From Allocoprobacillus sp002160865 (GTDB taxonomy: Bacteria > Bacillota_I > Bacilli_A > Erysipelotrichales > Coprobacillaceae), in NCBI RefSeq assembly GCF_042850985.1, contig NZ_AP031415.1, positions 1,984,001 to 2,048,000 of the forward strand: DNA of 64,000 nt, written 5' to 3'. A program made the position numbers and the translations under genes. The notes beneath the pieces were generated by a model, which had not been told where the DNA came from, did no database searches, and saw only the letters and a program-made list of their open reading frames with translations. Below, piece by piece: positions 1-6,605 of this stretch; position 1 is the first letter of the stretch, and each line of letters starts with the position of its first letter.

Positions 1-225
1 GCTCATAAACCATGTGAGGGCAACGGGAATACCGAAGTATTTCAGAAATGCTCCCTCGATAAGCGATAACGGCGGTAAGTCCCCTAAGAGAATGACGGCA
101 AACTCCGTAATGACAAACCACGTTATCTGGGTAAAGGTAACGGGAAACGGGAGAGTGAAGTCGTTGATTGCATACAAGACTTTCTCCACGTTCCAGATAC
201 CCGTGTAGCTCTTAATCTTCTCCAA
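1..225 (-). CDS. tcpE: TcpE-family conjugation membrane protein (Orf17), N-terminal part
   Basis: This is the first 75 codons of a gene running off the left edge. I chose a TTG start at 225 because a good AAAGGAG lies just upstream and no ATG fits. The protein begins MEKIKSYTGIWNVEKVLYAI and continues with hydrophobic stretches. It matches my recollection of Tn916 Orf17/TcpE, a membrane component of the Gram-positive mating channel, and it sits downstream of ardA as in Tn916. A terminator-like hairpin precedes its ribosome-binding site. The family call is from memory of the Orf17 N-terminus, and the truncation prevents a length check. Confidence 0.8.
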   Translation of the reverse strand, partial: MEKIKSYTGIWNVEKVLYAINDFTLPFPVTFTQITWFVITEFAVILLGDLPPLSLIEGAFLKYFGIPVALTWFMS

Positions 226-251
226 TTCGTTTCAGCTCCTTTCGTTGTAAT

Positions 252-280
252 GGAAAAGGACAGCCATTTTCAGACTGTCC
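252..280 (-). promoter_or_regulatory. Terminator-like hairpin upstream of tcpE
   Basis: On the minus strand a GGACAG/CTGTCC stem is followed by TTTTCC, about 15 nt before the AAAGGAG of tcpE. It lies in the leader of a translated gene, so it may act as an attenuator or processing site. Similar hairpins stand before other ICE-1 and ICE-2 genes. Confidence 0.5.
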
Positions 281-290
281 TTGATAGAAA

Positions 291-334
291 AAAGCTGTCA
301 GTAGCGACTTAATCTGTCGCTGATCTGCCAGCTC
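291..334 (-). terminator. Hairpin with T-tract after the split ardA-like gene
   Basis: Just after the original ardA stop (334-336), nested stems AGCTG/CAGCT and AGCGAC/GTCGCT are followed on the minus strand by a run of six T. This looks like an intrinsic terminator between ardA and tcpE. Readthrough would be needed to express tcpE from upstream. Confidence 0.55.
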
Positions 335-505
335 TAATATGGTATCTCGCATATCCCACGGCTTGTTTCAATGAATGTTCCCTCTATGGACAAGTCCCTG
401 CCGTATATAAATGCTACTATTAATATGTACAAAAATGATCATATAAAAATGTACAAAATCAATTCAACATAATATAATAATTCAGTTTTTATTGGAGGTT
501 ATATT

Positions 506-1822
506 ATGATTATGAATTTAACAGTCAATTCAAGTATTGAGATTAATTGCTTGCTTGATTTACCAAAATTGAAAGTATTAGTAGAGGAGTTAAAATTGAA
601 AATAAATAAATCACAGATTGCCAGAGAGCTTGGTGTCGATAGAAGATTGATAGATAAATATATGAATGGTTATACTAAGCCAAAGAAAAGAGAAAGAAAA
701 AGTAAGTTAGATAAATTTTATCAAATAATATATGACTTACTGATCAATCAAAATACTCAAGTTTTCTTTTATAAAAGAGTTTTATGGCAGTATCTAAAAG
801 ATATTCATGGATTAGAATGCTCAGCTTCACATTTTAGAAAGTGGATCAGTCAACATGAGGAATTCGATAAATACTTTAATGGCAGAACAAACAGGACAGT
901 GAATGGTAAAGTTAGAAACAGTACTACAAATCATCAGTCAATCAAAAGAGAGACGGGTATGGGAGTTGAAGCACAATTAGACTGGAAGGAAAATATGCAT
1001 TATACCTTAAATACAGGTGAAGTTATTGAATTAAATATCTTTGCACTTGTTTATTCCTATTCAAGATATAAAGTTAATTTTATTTCGCTTACAAAAAAGC
1101 AAGGTGCTCTATTCCATTATCTTGATCAGGCATTTGAAGCAGCAGGTGGTGTGCCTGACATTTTAAAAACCGATAATATGAAAACGGTTATGGATGAGGC
1201 AAGAACAGAATATTCGAGTGGAAAGGTCAATGCGAAGTTTCAACAATTTGCGAATGATTATGGCTTTGTAGTGAAACCATGTATTGCCGGAAAACCATGG
1301 AGTAAAGGAAAAGTTGAAGCACCAATGAAATTATGGGATGAACTATATGCCTATAATGGAAAATTAAACTATGCACAACTGAATGAAAAAGTAACGGAAA
1401 TTAATGAAAGGCATAATTGCCAGGTGCACAGTGCAATAGGAAAAATTCCGAAGCTTCATATTCAAAAAGAAAAAGATTTCTTATCCCCCTTACCACAAGA
1501 AAAGATAAGAAATCAATATAAAATCACCATTAAACCAGTAAAAGTAGATTCACAAAGCTTATTTTCCTATAAAGGAAATAAATATTCCGCACCACCAGAA
1601 TATATTGGTAAAACAGTGAAACTACAAATATTTGATGATTATATACATGTGCATTCTAACACAAAACTCATAACAATTCATCAAATATCTCAGTCAAAAT
1701 ACAATTATCATGAAGAGCATTATCAAAAAATATACGAAGTAAGTTTTAAAGATAGTTCGGATGAAATTAAACAACTAGCTAAGGAAAATTTAAATTTGAT
1801 AGGAGAAATATACAATGAGTAG
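506..1822 (+). CDS. istA: IS21-family transposase IstA
   Basis: A 438-aa DDE transposase. An N-terminal helix-turn-helix (about residues 33-58, SQIARELGVDRRLIDKY) is followed by a retroviral-integrase-type core. Likely catalytic residues are D159 (QLDW), D223 (KTDN) and E271 (KGKVEAP). The C-terminal part (about 340-438) resembles the DNA-binding barrel of this family. GGAGG stands 7 nt before the ATG. The gene overlaps istB by 8 nt, so the two are translationally coupled. IstA cuts and joins the IS ends, and its target choice is set by IstB. Confidence 0.95.
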   Translation: MIMNLTVNSSIEINCLLDLPKLKVLVEELKLKINKSQIARELGVDRRLIDKYMNGYTKPKKRERKSKLDKFYQIIYDLLINQNTQVFFYKRVLWQYLKDIHGLECSASHFRKWISQHEEFDKYFNGRTNRTVNGKVRNSTTNHQSIKRETGMGVEAQLDWKENMHYTLNTGEVIELNIFALVYSYSRYKVNFISLTKKQGALFHYLDQAFEAAGGVPDILKTDNMKTVMDEARTEYSSGKVNAKFQQFANDYGFVVKPCIAGKPWSKGKVEAPMKLWDELYAYNGKLNYAQLNEKVTEINERHNCQVHSAIGKIPKLHIQKEKDFLSPLPQEKIRNQYKITIKPVKVDSQSLFSYKGNKYSAPPEYIGKTVKLQIFDDYIHVHSNTKLITIHQISQSKYNYHEEHYQKIYEVSFKDSSDEIKQLAKENLNLIGEIYNE

Positions 1823-2573
1823 TACATATATGCAATTAAGAAATAACCTGAATTATTTGAAACTAAGTCAAATGAATGAAAATTTAGATGAGATATTGGA
1901 TTACATAACTAAGAACAATCTATCCCTTACTGAAGGATTGATTAAATTGACCCAAATAGAAATCGATCATAGAGAAAAGAATATGATCAAATCAATGGTT
2001 AAAGTAGGGGCTTTTCCTCACCATAAAGAATTAAGGGATTTTGATTTTGATTTTCAATCATCAATTAATAAACAACAGATATTGGATTTTGAGACACTCA
2101 GATTCATTGAGAATTGTGAAAATATCGTATTTCTAGGTAATAGTGGTGTAGGTAAAACACACCTGGCTGTAAGTATAGGCATCGCCGCAGCAAAGCGTAG
2201 AAATAGTACATATTTCATCAAATGTCATGACCTTATTCAACAATTGAAGAAAGCAAATAATGAGAACAGATTGGAAGATCGACTTCGCCATTTTACCAAA
2301 TATAAAGTATTGATCATAGATGAACTTGGCTATCTTCCAATTAATAAAGATGATGCGAAATTATTCTTTCAACTGATAGATAGACGTTATGAAAAAAGAA
2401 GCACGATATTAACTACAAATATCAATTTTAGTGAGTGGGATGAAGTTTTCTGTGATGCGGTAATGGCAAATGCCATTTTAGATAGAGTCCTTCATCACGC
2501 GCATGTGGTAACTATAACGGGTAAATCCTATCGGTTAAAAGATCATATGAAGCCAAACGAAGAGGAATCCTAA
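1815..2573 (+). CDS. istB: IS21-family helper ATPase IstB
   Basis: A 252-aa AAA+ ATPase of the DnaC/IstB type. Walker A is LGNSGVGKT at about residues 108-115 and Walker B is VLIIDELGY at about 170. An N-terminal helical region precedes the ATPase domain, as in other IstB proteins. IstB assembles on target DNA and directs IstA to it. It starts within the end of istA, and the reading frame is complete. Confidence 0.95.
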   Translation: MSSTYMQLRNNLNYLKLSQMNENLDEILDYITKNNLSLTEGLIKLTQIEIDHREKNMIKSMVKVGAFPHHKELRDFDFDFQSSINKQQILDFETLRFIENCENIVFLGNSGVGKTHLAVSIGIAAAKRRNSTYFIKCHDLIQQLKKANNENRLEDRLRHFTKYKVLIIDELGYLPINKDDAKLFFQLIDRRYEKRSTILTTNINFSEWDEVFCDAVMANAILDRVLHHAHVVTITGKSYRLKDHMKPNEEES

Positions 2574-3117
2574 TATTAAGAAGTATTCCTAGTTATATTG
2601 AACAGGAACATAATTGTACATCATAAATGATCATTTTTGTACAAAATTATATTGACATTTATACCGTATGCTTCATAGTCGATATAGTTCTGCAACGGTA
2701 GCGGAATTTCACCCAATACCTGCAACTCGTCAATGAAGTAATAGGCAACGTCGGTCATGTCCCCGCAGTCTGGATAATAATAAATCTCGTCCTTATGCTC
2801 GTAAACTTCTTCCAGACTTCCATAGTAGGAAACAAACTCGTCCAGAGCGTCCGTGATATAGTCGGGAAGCTCACAAATCATGTCGTACATCTCGTTGAGT
2901 TCTTCAATGGAGATATACTCCCCGATTTCAATAGGGAAGTTGTCGGTATCATGGACAGCGTATTCCTCATAATAGCTGTTCAGCCCGATACGCTCCGCAA
3001 CATCTTCCTCGTCGATAGGAAAAGAAAACCAGTCCCCGACAAGTTCGCCCTCATTGTATTTGCCAAGATTAGCGATATACACCCTCATGTCGTCCACCAC
3101 AGGCTTACACCTCTTTT

Positions 3118-3615
3118 CTACGGAAGTTCATAGATACCGTGGTCGGTTTCCACAAAGCGTCCGTTGTCGTCAAGGTACTGCCCGTAGGCTTCATAATCGA
3201 AATAACGGATAACATTCTCACTTAGGGAAGTAAAGTCTGGGTCATTGTTCAGAATGTGGCGGGCAACGTCCGTCATGTTCTTACACCATGAGTAATGAAT
3301 GATGTCGTTTCTATATCTGTGCAATTCATCAAGGTCGGTGAAATAGCACATCAGCTCCCCGTAGTCCTCTTTCAAGTCAGAGGGTAGGCTTTCATAGGTA
3401 TGGTACAGGTCGTCGAGTTTTTCAATGGTGGTATCTTCCTGCACTTCATCAGCAAAGGGAAGCTCCTTGCCTGTGATATAGTAATAGTCGCTATCTACAT
3501 CAATCCCCAGCAGTTCTTCCACCTGTTCCGTGTCGATAGGCAGGGTGAACCAAAAGGCTCTGATTTCTCCGTCTGTCGGTTCTCTTGCTTCAATCTGCAC
3601 ACGCATTTCTTCCAT
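3118..3615 (-). CDS. ardA: ArdA-like antirestriction protein
   Basis: A 165-aa strongly acidic protein, of the ArdA length and layout: IEAREPTDGEIRAFWFTLPI near the N-terminus, many D/E residues, and a C-terminal YFDYEAYGQYLDD segment that matches the IDYEAYG of the split paralogue. ArdA proteins imitate B-form DNA and inhibit type I restriction-modification enzymes, protecting single-strand-derived ICE DNA after transfer. It overlaps the end of the small gene upstream (3590) and is followed within 20 bp by the split paralogue. The start could instead be the internal ATG at 3606. Two tandem copies suggest duplication or different targets. Confidence 0.85.
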   Translation of the reverse strand: MEEMRVQIEAREPTDGEIRAFWFTLPIDTEQVEELLGIDVDSDYYYITGKELPFADEVQEDTTIEKLDDLYHTYESLPSDLKEDYGELMCYFTDLDELHRYRNDIIHYSWCKNMTDVARHILNNDPDFTSLSENVIRYFDYEAYGQYLDDNGRFVETDHGIYELP

Positions 3616-3826
3616 GTTTCATCACGTCCTCTCTTGTCAACGCTTCCTGCATAACGGCGTAAGGCACACCGAATACATAGCGTGAAAAATCTTCTAACTG
3701 TTTCTTAGGGTAGTCGGACAGGCAAAGGCGTTTCATCTCAAACCAGACCGCACGCTTGTAGTAGGGCAGGTCGGAGAGATACGAACAGCCGATTTTTGCC
3801 TGCATATCTGTAAAAATATCTTTCAA
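3590..3826 (-). CDS. Small conserved ICE protein upstream of ardA, unknown function
   Basis: An open frame runs to 3877, but the best start is TTG at 3826, where GGAG stands about 7 nt upstream. The 78-aa product (LKDIFTDMQAKIGCSY...) has no signal peptide or membrane segment. It is rich in charged and aromatic residues. Its end overlaps ardA by 26 nt, so it is probably co-translated with the antirestriction genes. I do not recognise a domain. A terminator-like hairpin lies just before it. Confidence 0.6.
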   Translation of the reverse strand: MKDIFTDMQAKIGCSYLSDLPYYKRAVWFEMKRLCLSDYPKKQLEDFSRYVFGVPYAVMQEALTREDVMKHGRNACAD

Positions 3827-3856
3827 GCAATCACTCCAATCTGAAATTTGAGTATA

Positions 3857-3897
3857 AAAAAAGCGGTTGATCTCCAAAGGAGGTAACCGCTTTGTGT
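3857..3897 (-). promoter_or_regulatory. Terminator-like hairpin in the leader of the ardA gene group
   Basis: AAAGCGGTT (3860-3868) pairs with AACCGCTTT (3885-3893). Read on the minus strand the stem is followed by a run of T. It lies between the zinc-protein gene and the TTG-started gene at 3826, about 35 nt from that start. It can terminate the former or attenuate the latter. Confidence 0.55.
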
Positions 3898-3926
3898 CGG
3901 GATATGCAGTTATTAAATTTATGTCA

Positions 3927-4181
3927 TTAAAAAAGTAAATTCATTACTGACATTACCGTTCCAGCTTCACATTCTGCGTAATCAAGAGTATTATCTGGAT
4001 ATAAATACACTTCTGAAAATTCTTTTGCCTTTTCTTTTACTTCGTCACTAATAATTATCGAATTACAGTTCTTGCAATGTAATACAGGTGCATTTATGAC
4101 TTTTATAGTTTTTCCGTTAATGGTCATAGAAAATTCGCTAGTTTCCGTGTGTAGTGTATTATGACATTTTATACATTTCAT
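3927..4181 (-). CDS. Small CxxC zinc-motif protein (YgiT-like)
   Basis: Translation from ATG 4181, preceded by AAGGAGG, gives 84 aa. The open frame extends to 4208 without a better start. Two CxxC pairs (CIKC at 3-6 and CKNC about 40) form a zinc-binding knuckle like that of YgiT-type small proteins, some of which are antitoxins. No toxin partner or C-terminal HTH is visible, so a toxin-antitoxin role is not supported. It is AT-rich compared with the ICE genes and sits where orf19 and orf18 are normally adjacent, so it is probably a late insertion. Confidence 0.65.
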   Translation of the reverse strand: MKCIKCHNTLHTETSEFSMTINGKTIKVINAPVLHCKNCNSIIISDEVKEKAKEFSEVYLYPDNTLDYAECEAGTVMSVMNLLF

Positions 4182-4315
4182 TGTAAATCCTCCTTGATAA
4201 ATTTCCATTCGCTAATTTCTATACCCACATTATATCAGCCATATTTCAACCATTCAATGAAATTCATAGCGTGACTATCTTTTATCTGCGTACCATTCCG
4301 TCACCCCCTTTCATT

Positions 4316-4343
4316 CCCCCTATGCCCGCACTCCCATAGGGGG
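4316..4343 (-). repeat. 9-bp perfect stem (CCCCCTATG/CATAGGGGG) after tcpD
   Basis: A G/C-rich perfect hairpin lies about 35 bp beyond the tcpD stop, in a gap of about 200 bp with no supported gene. Next to it on the minus strand are an AAAGGGGG ribosome-site-like sequence and a four-codon open frame, possibly the remnant of a displaced gene. Rolling-circle ICEs carry single-strand origins in this general area, so that is one possibility. Confidence 0.35.
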
Positions 4344-4378
4344 ACAGGTAAGTTTGCTTGACCGCAAACGATTGATTG

Positions 4379-4600
4379 TTACGCTCCAATGATACGGTTG
4401 AACAGCTCTAACAGCACGTCCTTGACACCGCCGGCATTGAATACCAGCCCAACAGCGATTAAGGCAATCACAAGGAAGCCGATAAGTTTTGAAAACTCAC
4501 GTTTAAATCCTAAGTAGATACCGATTACCACGATTGCCATAAGCACCAAGCTCTGGGCGTTGCTTAAAAACCAGTTGTATAAGTTCTGTCCGAAATTCAT
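4379..4600 (-). CDS. tcpD: TcpD-family membrane protein (Orf19)
   Basis: A 73-aa protein with two membrane segments, about residues 17-30 and 37-57 (LIGFLVIALIAVGLVF). It is nearly identical to the product at 57940-58161 in ICE-2. Its position after orf20 and the DUF3789 peptide matches Tn916 orf19/TcpD, a small membrane subunit of the conjugation channel. Its ATG overlaps the stop of the upstream peptide gene, so the two are translationally coupled. No gene of this name has a known enzyme activity. Confidence 0.88.
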   Translation of the reverse strand: MNFGQNLYNWFLSNAQSLVLMAIVVIGIYLGFKREFSKLIGFLVIALIAVGLVFNAGGVKDVLLELFNRIIGA

Positions 4601-4737
4601 TCTTTATCAATCCTTTCTTTTTTGATTTCTTCCATTTGCTCGTCAGCCATTTTGCTGACCTGTGCGATACACATAAGGACGACACCGATACCCATTCCCA
4701 GCGATACCAGCACCAAGTCCTTGACAAGTTCTGCCAT
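4597..4737 (-). CDS. DUF3789-type single-span membrane peptide
   Basis: A 46-aa product (MAELVKDLVLVSLGMGIGVV...) with one glycine-rich membrane helix (about residues 8-25) and a charged tail. The ICE-2 counterpart at 57809 keeps the LVSLG.GIGV pattern at the same place between mobT and tcpD. Conservation in two diverged elements supports that it is real. GGAG precedes the ATG, and the stop overlaps tcpD. Function is unknown. A role in the mating channel is inferred from position only. Confidence 0.8.
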   Translation of the reverse strand: MAELVKDLVLVSLGMGIGVVLMCIAQVSKMADEQMEEIKKERIDKE

Positions 4738-4752
4738 AGTCAAAATTCTCCT

Positions 4753-5943
4753 TTACTCTGTGACAAGTTCCTCTGTGTCCGCTGTCTGCTGTCTGATTAT
4801 CTGCAAATGCTTTTCCGTCAGCTTTGCGTTGTCCTCAATCTCTTTCAGATAGCTTGTGCTGTTGCCAGCGTCTATCTTTTTCAGCATTTTCAGCGTAGGG
4901 GCGACCTGCCTGCTTATCCAGCCCAGCGTCCTTTCCAGAGTATACGGCTCTGGGTCTGTTGTCAGCTTGATAGGTGGTCGGTCTTTTCCGATAAACCACG
5001 CCCAGCGGTCATTGAGCTTCCAGTCTGTCTTTCGCTTCTCTGGCTCTCTGTCCACGAAGCGGATATAGTGATTGATGATAGAAAATGCCGTCTGTTCTGC
5101 GTCATAATGGGTCAGCAGTTCACGGACGGCATAATAAGCTCTTTCATCTTTCAATCGTATCTCGAAGCGGTTCTTTATCGGTGCTTCCTCAATCGGTATT
5201 CCCAGCTTTGCGTACTGTTCGTAATTCTTCTCATAACAGCAGAAGTAGACTTCCGATTTCAGAGAACCGATATACAGCGTGTGTCCCATGCCCGCCTTGT
5301 CCTGCTCGTTGTGCTTCACCAGCTCGCCAGAAGCATAGGACTTGAAAGAACGGAACAGGGAAACACATTCCTCACGGTTGCATTTGGCGGTCAGATCTGG
5401 AATATCCAGTATGCCCGCCCTGTCGTTAATCGCAAGGTCAAGGCGTTTCATCACACCGCCCTCAACCAGAGCGTCCATGAGGAAGTCATACCAGCTACGC
5501 CCCTGTGCCAGCAGATAGCTTTCAAACTGGCGACAGCCTTTTCCTTTCAGCTCCAGAAGCGTGCCTTTTTCCTCATCTTGTGAAGTGTAGACGAACACAT
5601 CACCCAGATAGTAATGCTCTGTGTACTTGTAGTGTCCGTAGTCCTCATGGAGCATATAGTCAACATTGAGCTTCAATATATCTCTGATAACGTGCTGTAT
5701 ATCCAGCGTGGGGAAACGGATACGCACATAGTCGAACAGCAGGAACATGGGAGCGTCGGGATTGAATTTCTCGACCGCTTCCATGAGCTTGTCCTGCATA
5801 TCTTCCGTGAGGTTGACTTTTCCCGCTTCGATACGGTTCAGATGTTCACGGCTGATACCAGCCATGATTGCAAGCCTTGTCTGGGACACGCCGTAAGATA
5901 GGCGTTTCTCTTTCAAGGCAGTTATAAAGGTGCTTTCATTCAG
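4753..5943 (-). CDS. mobT: MobT/Orf20 relaxase with N-terminal HTH
   Basis: Relaxase of the Rep_trans (pT181-like rolling-circle) type that nicks oriT to start transfer. An XRE helix-turn-helix occupies about residues 8-60 (YGVSQTRLAIMAGISREHLN). The Rep_trans domain starts at FDYVRIRFPTLDIQHV and includes KRLDLAINDRAGILDIPDL. No in-frame ATG fits near the HTH. The frame opens at 6012, but the matching ICE-2 gene also begins at CTG-AAT-GA behind the same CGATTGG(A/G)GG sequence, so I place the start at CTG 5943, giving 396 aa. oriT lies about 140 bp upstream. Confidence 0.9.
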   Translation of the reverse strand: MNESTFITALKEKRLSYGVSQTRLAIMAGISREHLNRIEAGKVNLTEDMQDKLMEAVEKFNPDAPMFLLFDYVRIRFPTLDIQHVIRDILKLNVDYMLHEDYGHYKYTEHYYLGDVFVYTSQDEEKGTLLELKGKGCRQFESYLLAQGRSWYDFLMDALVEGGVMKRLDLAINDRAGILDIPDLTAKCNREECVSLFRSFKSYASGELVKHNEQDKAGMGHTLYIGSLKSEVYFCCYEKNYEQYAKLGIPIEEAPIKNRFEIRLKDERAYYAVRELLTHYDAEQTAFSIINHYIRFVDREPEKRKTDWKLNDRWAWFIGKDRPPIKLTTDPEPYTLERTLGWISRQVAPTLKMLKKIDAGNSTSYLKEIEDNAKLTEKHLQIIRQQTADTEELVTE

Positions 5944-5977
5944 CCTGCATACCCCCAATCGTGTATTTTTAGAAATC

Positions 5978-6003
5978 TGTGATATTTTCCGCAGATTGTC
6001 ACA
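5978..6003 (-). promoter_or_regulatory. TGTGA...TCACA inverted repeat before mobT
   Basis: A TGTGA/TCACA inverted repeat with a spacer of about 16 nt, containing CGGAAAAT on the minus strand, is found at the same place in ICE-2 (56556-56580). It lies between oriT and the mobT start. It could bind the MobT HTH domain or fold in the mobT leader. Confidence 0.5.
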
Positions 6004-6082
6004 GTCAGCCATGAGTGAGAGAAAACCCTTTTACCAAGCGGGATTTCCAGACTTTTTGACCGTAGTTTCCAGCGGAATTGTG

Positions 6083-6105
6083 CCCCTCTGTTAGATACCG
6101 AGGGG
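6083..6105 (-). other. oriT: oriT core of ICE-1
   Basis: A CCCCTC/GAGGGG-type inverted repeat flanks TATCTAACAG on the minus strand. This matches the layout of Tn916/ICEBs1 oriT, where C-rich and G-rich arms flank a CTAACAG sequence. It lies between tcpA and mobT, as expected. ICE-2 has the same structure at 56457-56478. The exact nick position is not derived here. Confidence 0.8.
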
Positions 6106-6113
6106 CTTCTTTC

Positions 6114-6139
6114 GTGGAGCAGGGCAAGCCCTGCTCCAC
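6114..6139. repeat. Perfect 12-bp hairpin beside oriT
   Basis: GTGGAGCAGGGC is followed by its exact complement after AA. ICE-2 has a different sequence but the same kind of perfect hairpin at 56428-56449, on the corresponding side of its oriT. Structure is conserved without sequence, which suggests a structural role in nicking, relaxase loading or termination after tcpA. Confidence 0.55.
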
Positions 6140-6193
6140 AGGACGGCTTACACGGTCTGGACGCTAAAGCTGACCGTTCCAGCCGTCAGTGGT

Positions 6194-6598
6194 TCAGTCT
6201 ATCCTTGTCATGCCCGTATAAACTACGATAACGTCGGTATCAGCAGAAAGGCATTTTCTGACAATCTCTTTGTCAATCTCATATTCATGGTATATCTGTC
6301 TGAAAAACTCCTTATCCACCACAAGAAACGTAAAGCGGTAGTTGAACCCATGAATGGAAAGCCATTCGTCCAGCACCACGGAAAAGAGCAACGGAAGTTT
6401 CAATCTCCCAAGCCCCGCTTCTGTCAGAATATCTTCCATGCGTGCATGATAGGCTTCTGTCGGAAATTCCTCGCATTTATCATCAGTCGTGCCAGCGACA
6501 CTTTCCAAGTCCGCAAGAAAGCGGTCAAAGTCTACGCAGACACCCTCAACATGAAAATCAGTGTTAGGGTCGCTGTAACCCATTTCTAAAAATCCCAT
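6194..6598 (-). CDS. Unknown ICE protein between tcpA and oriT
   Basis: I place the start at ATG 6598 (MGFLEMGYSDPNTDFHVEGV), giving 134 aa. GGAG lies 13 nt upstream, inside the end of tcpA. The same frame stays open upstream to 6745, and an in-frame ATG at 6625 is an alternative. The product is soluble and acidic with no signal peptide. A central hydrophobic segment (LKLPLLFSVVLDEWL) is amphipathic rather than membrane-like. ICE-2 has no counterpart here. It overlaps the tcpA tail region closely and is probably co-transcribed. I do not recognise the family. Confidence 0.6.
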   Translation of the reverse strand: MGFLEMGYSDPNTDFHVEGVCVDFDRFLADLESVAGTTDDKCEEFPTEAYHARMEDILTEAGLGRLKLPLLFSVVLDEWLSIHGFNYRFTFLVVDKEFFRQIYHEYEIDKEIVRKCLSADTDVIVVYTGMTRID

Positions 6599-6605
6599 AA
6601 ATTTT

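Larger units (their letters stand above)
406..2663 (+). mobile_element. IS21-family insertion sequence (2258 bp)
   Basis: The element carries istA and istB and is flanked by direct repeats CCGTA at 401-405 and 2664-2668 (one more T may belong). Its ends begin TATAAATG and are imperfect inverted repeats sharing GTACAAAAATGATCAT about 20 bp in. Further GTACA copies inside each end look like multiple transposase-binding sites, as is usual for IS21. Both genes are intact, so the element may still be active. It inserted into the ardA-like gene of ICE-1. Exact termini are ambiguous by one or two bases. Confidence 0.9.
334..3100 (-). pseudogene. ardA: ArdA-like antirestriction gene, split by an IS21-family element
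   Basis: The 5' part (3100-2664) encodes an acidic ArdA-like protein (...LQNYIDYEAYG). The IS occupies 406-2663 and the 3' part is at 400-334. Removing the IS and one 5-bp target copy joins the parts in frame into 168 codons, ending RDLSIEGTFIETSRGICEIPY then a stop. That is the normal ArdA size of about 166 aa. ArdA proteins are DNA mimics that block type I restriction enzymes when an ICE enters a new host. The interrupted frame reads 22 or so foreign residues into the IS before stopping at 2621, so only the short C-terminal tail is replaced. Residual activity cannot be excluded. A second intact paralogue lies immediately upstream. Confidence 0.85.

Noticed and set aside
14..208. A 64-codon plus-strand frame at the left edge
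   Set aside because: It is antisense to the tcpE start, which has a better ribosome site and recognisable protein sequence.
3927..4181. Toxin-antitoxin pair from the YgiT-like protein
   Set aside because: No toxin-size gene is next to it and the C-terminal HTH of YgiT antitoxins is absent.
4636..5583. A 315-codon plus-strand frame, long enough to look like a gene
   Set aside because: It lies wholly opposite mobT and gives no recognisable protein; G+C-rich relaxase genes often leave open shadows.
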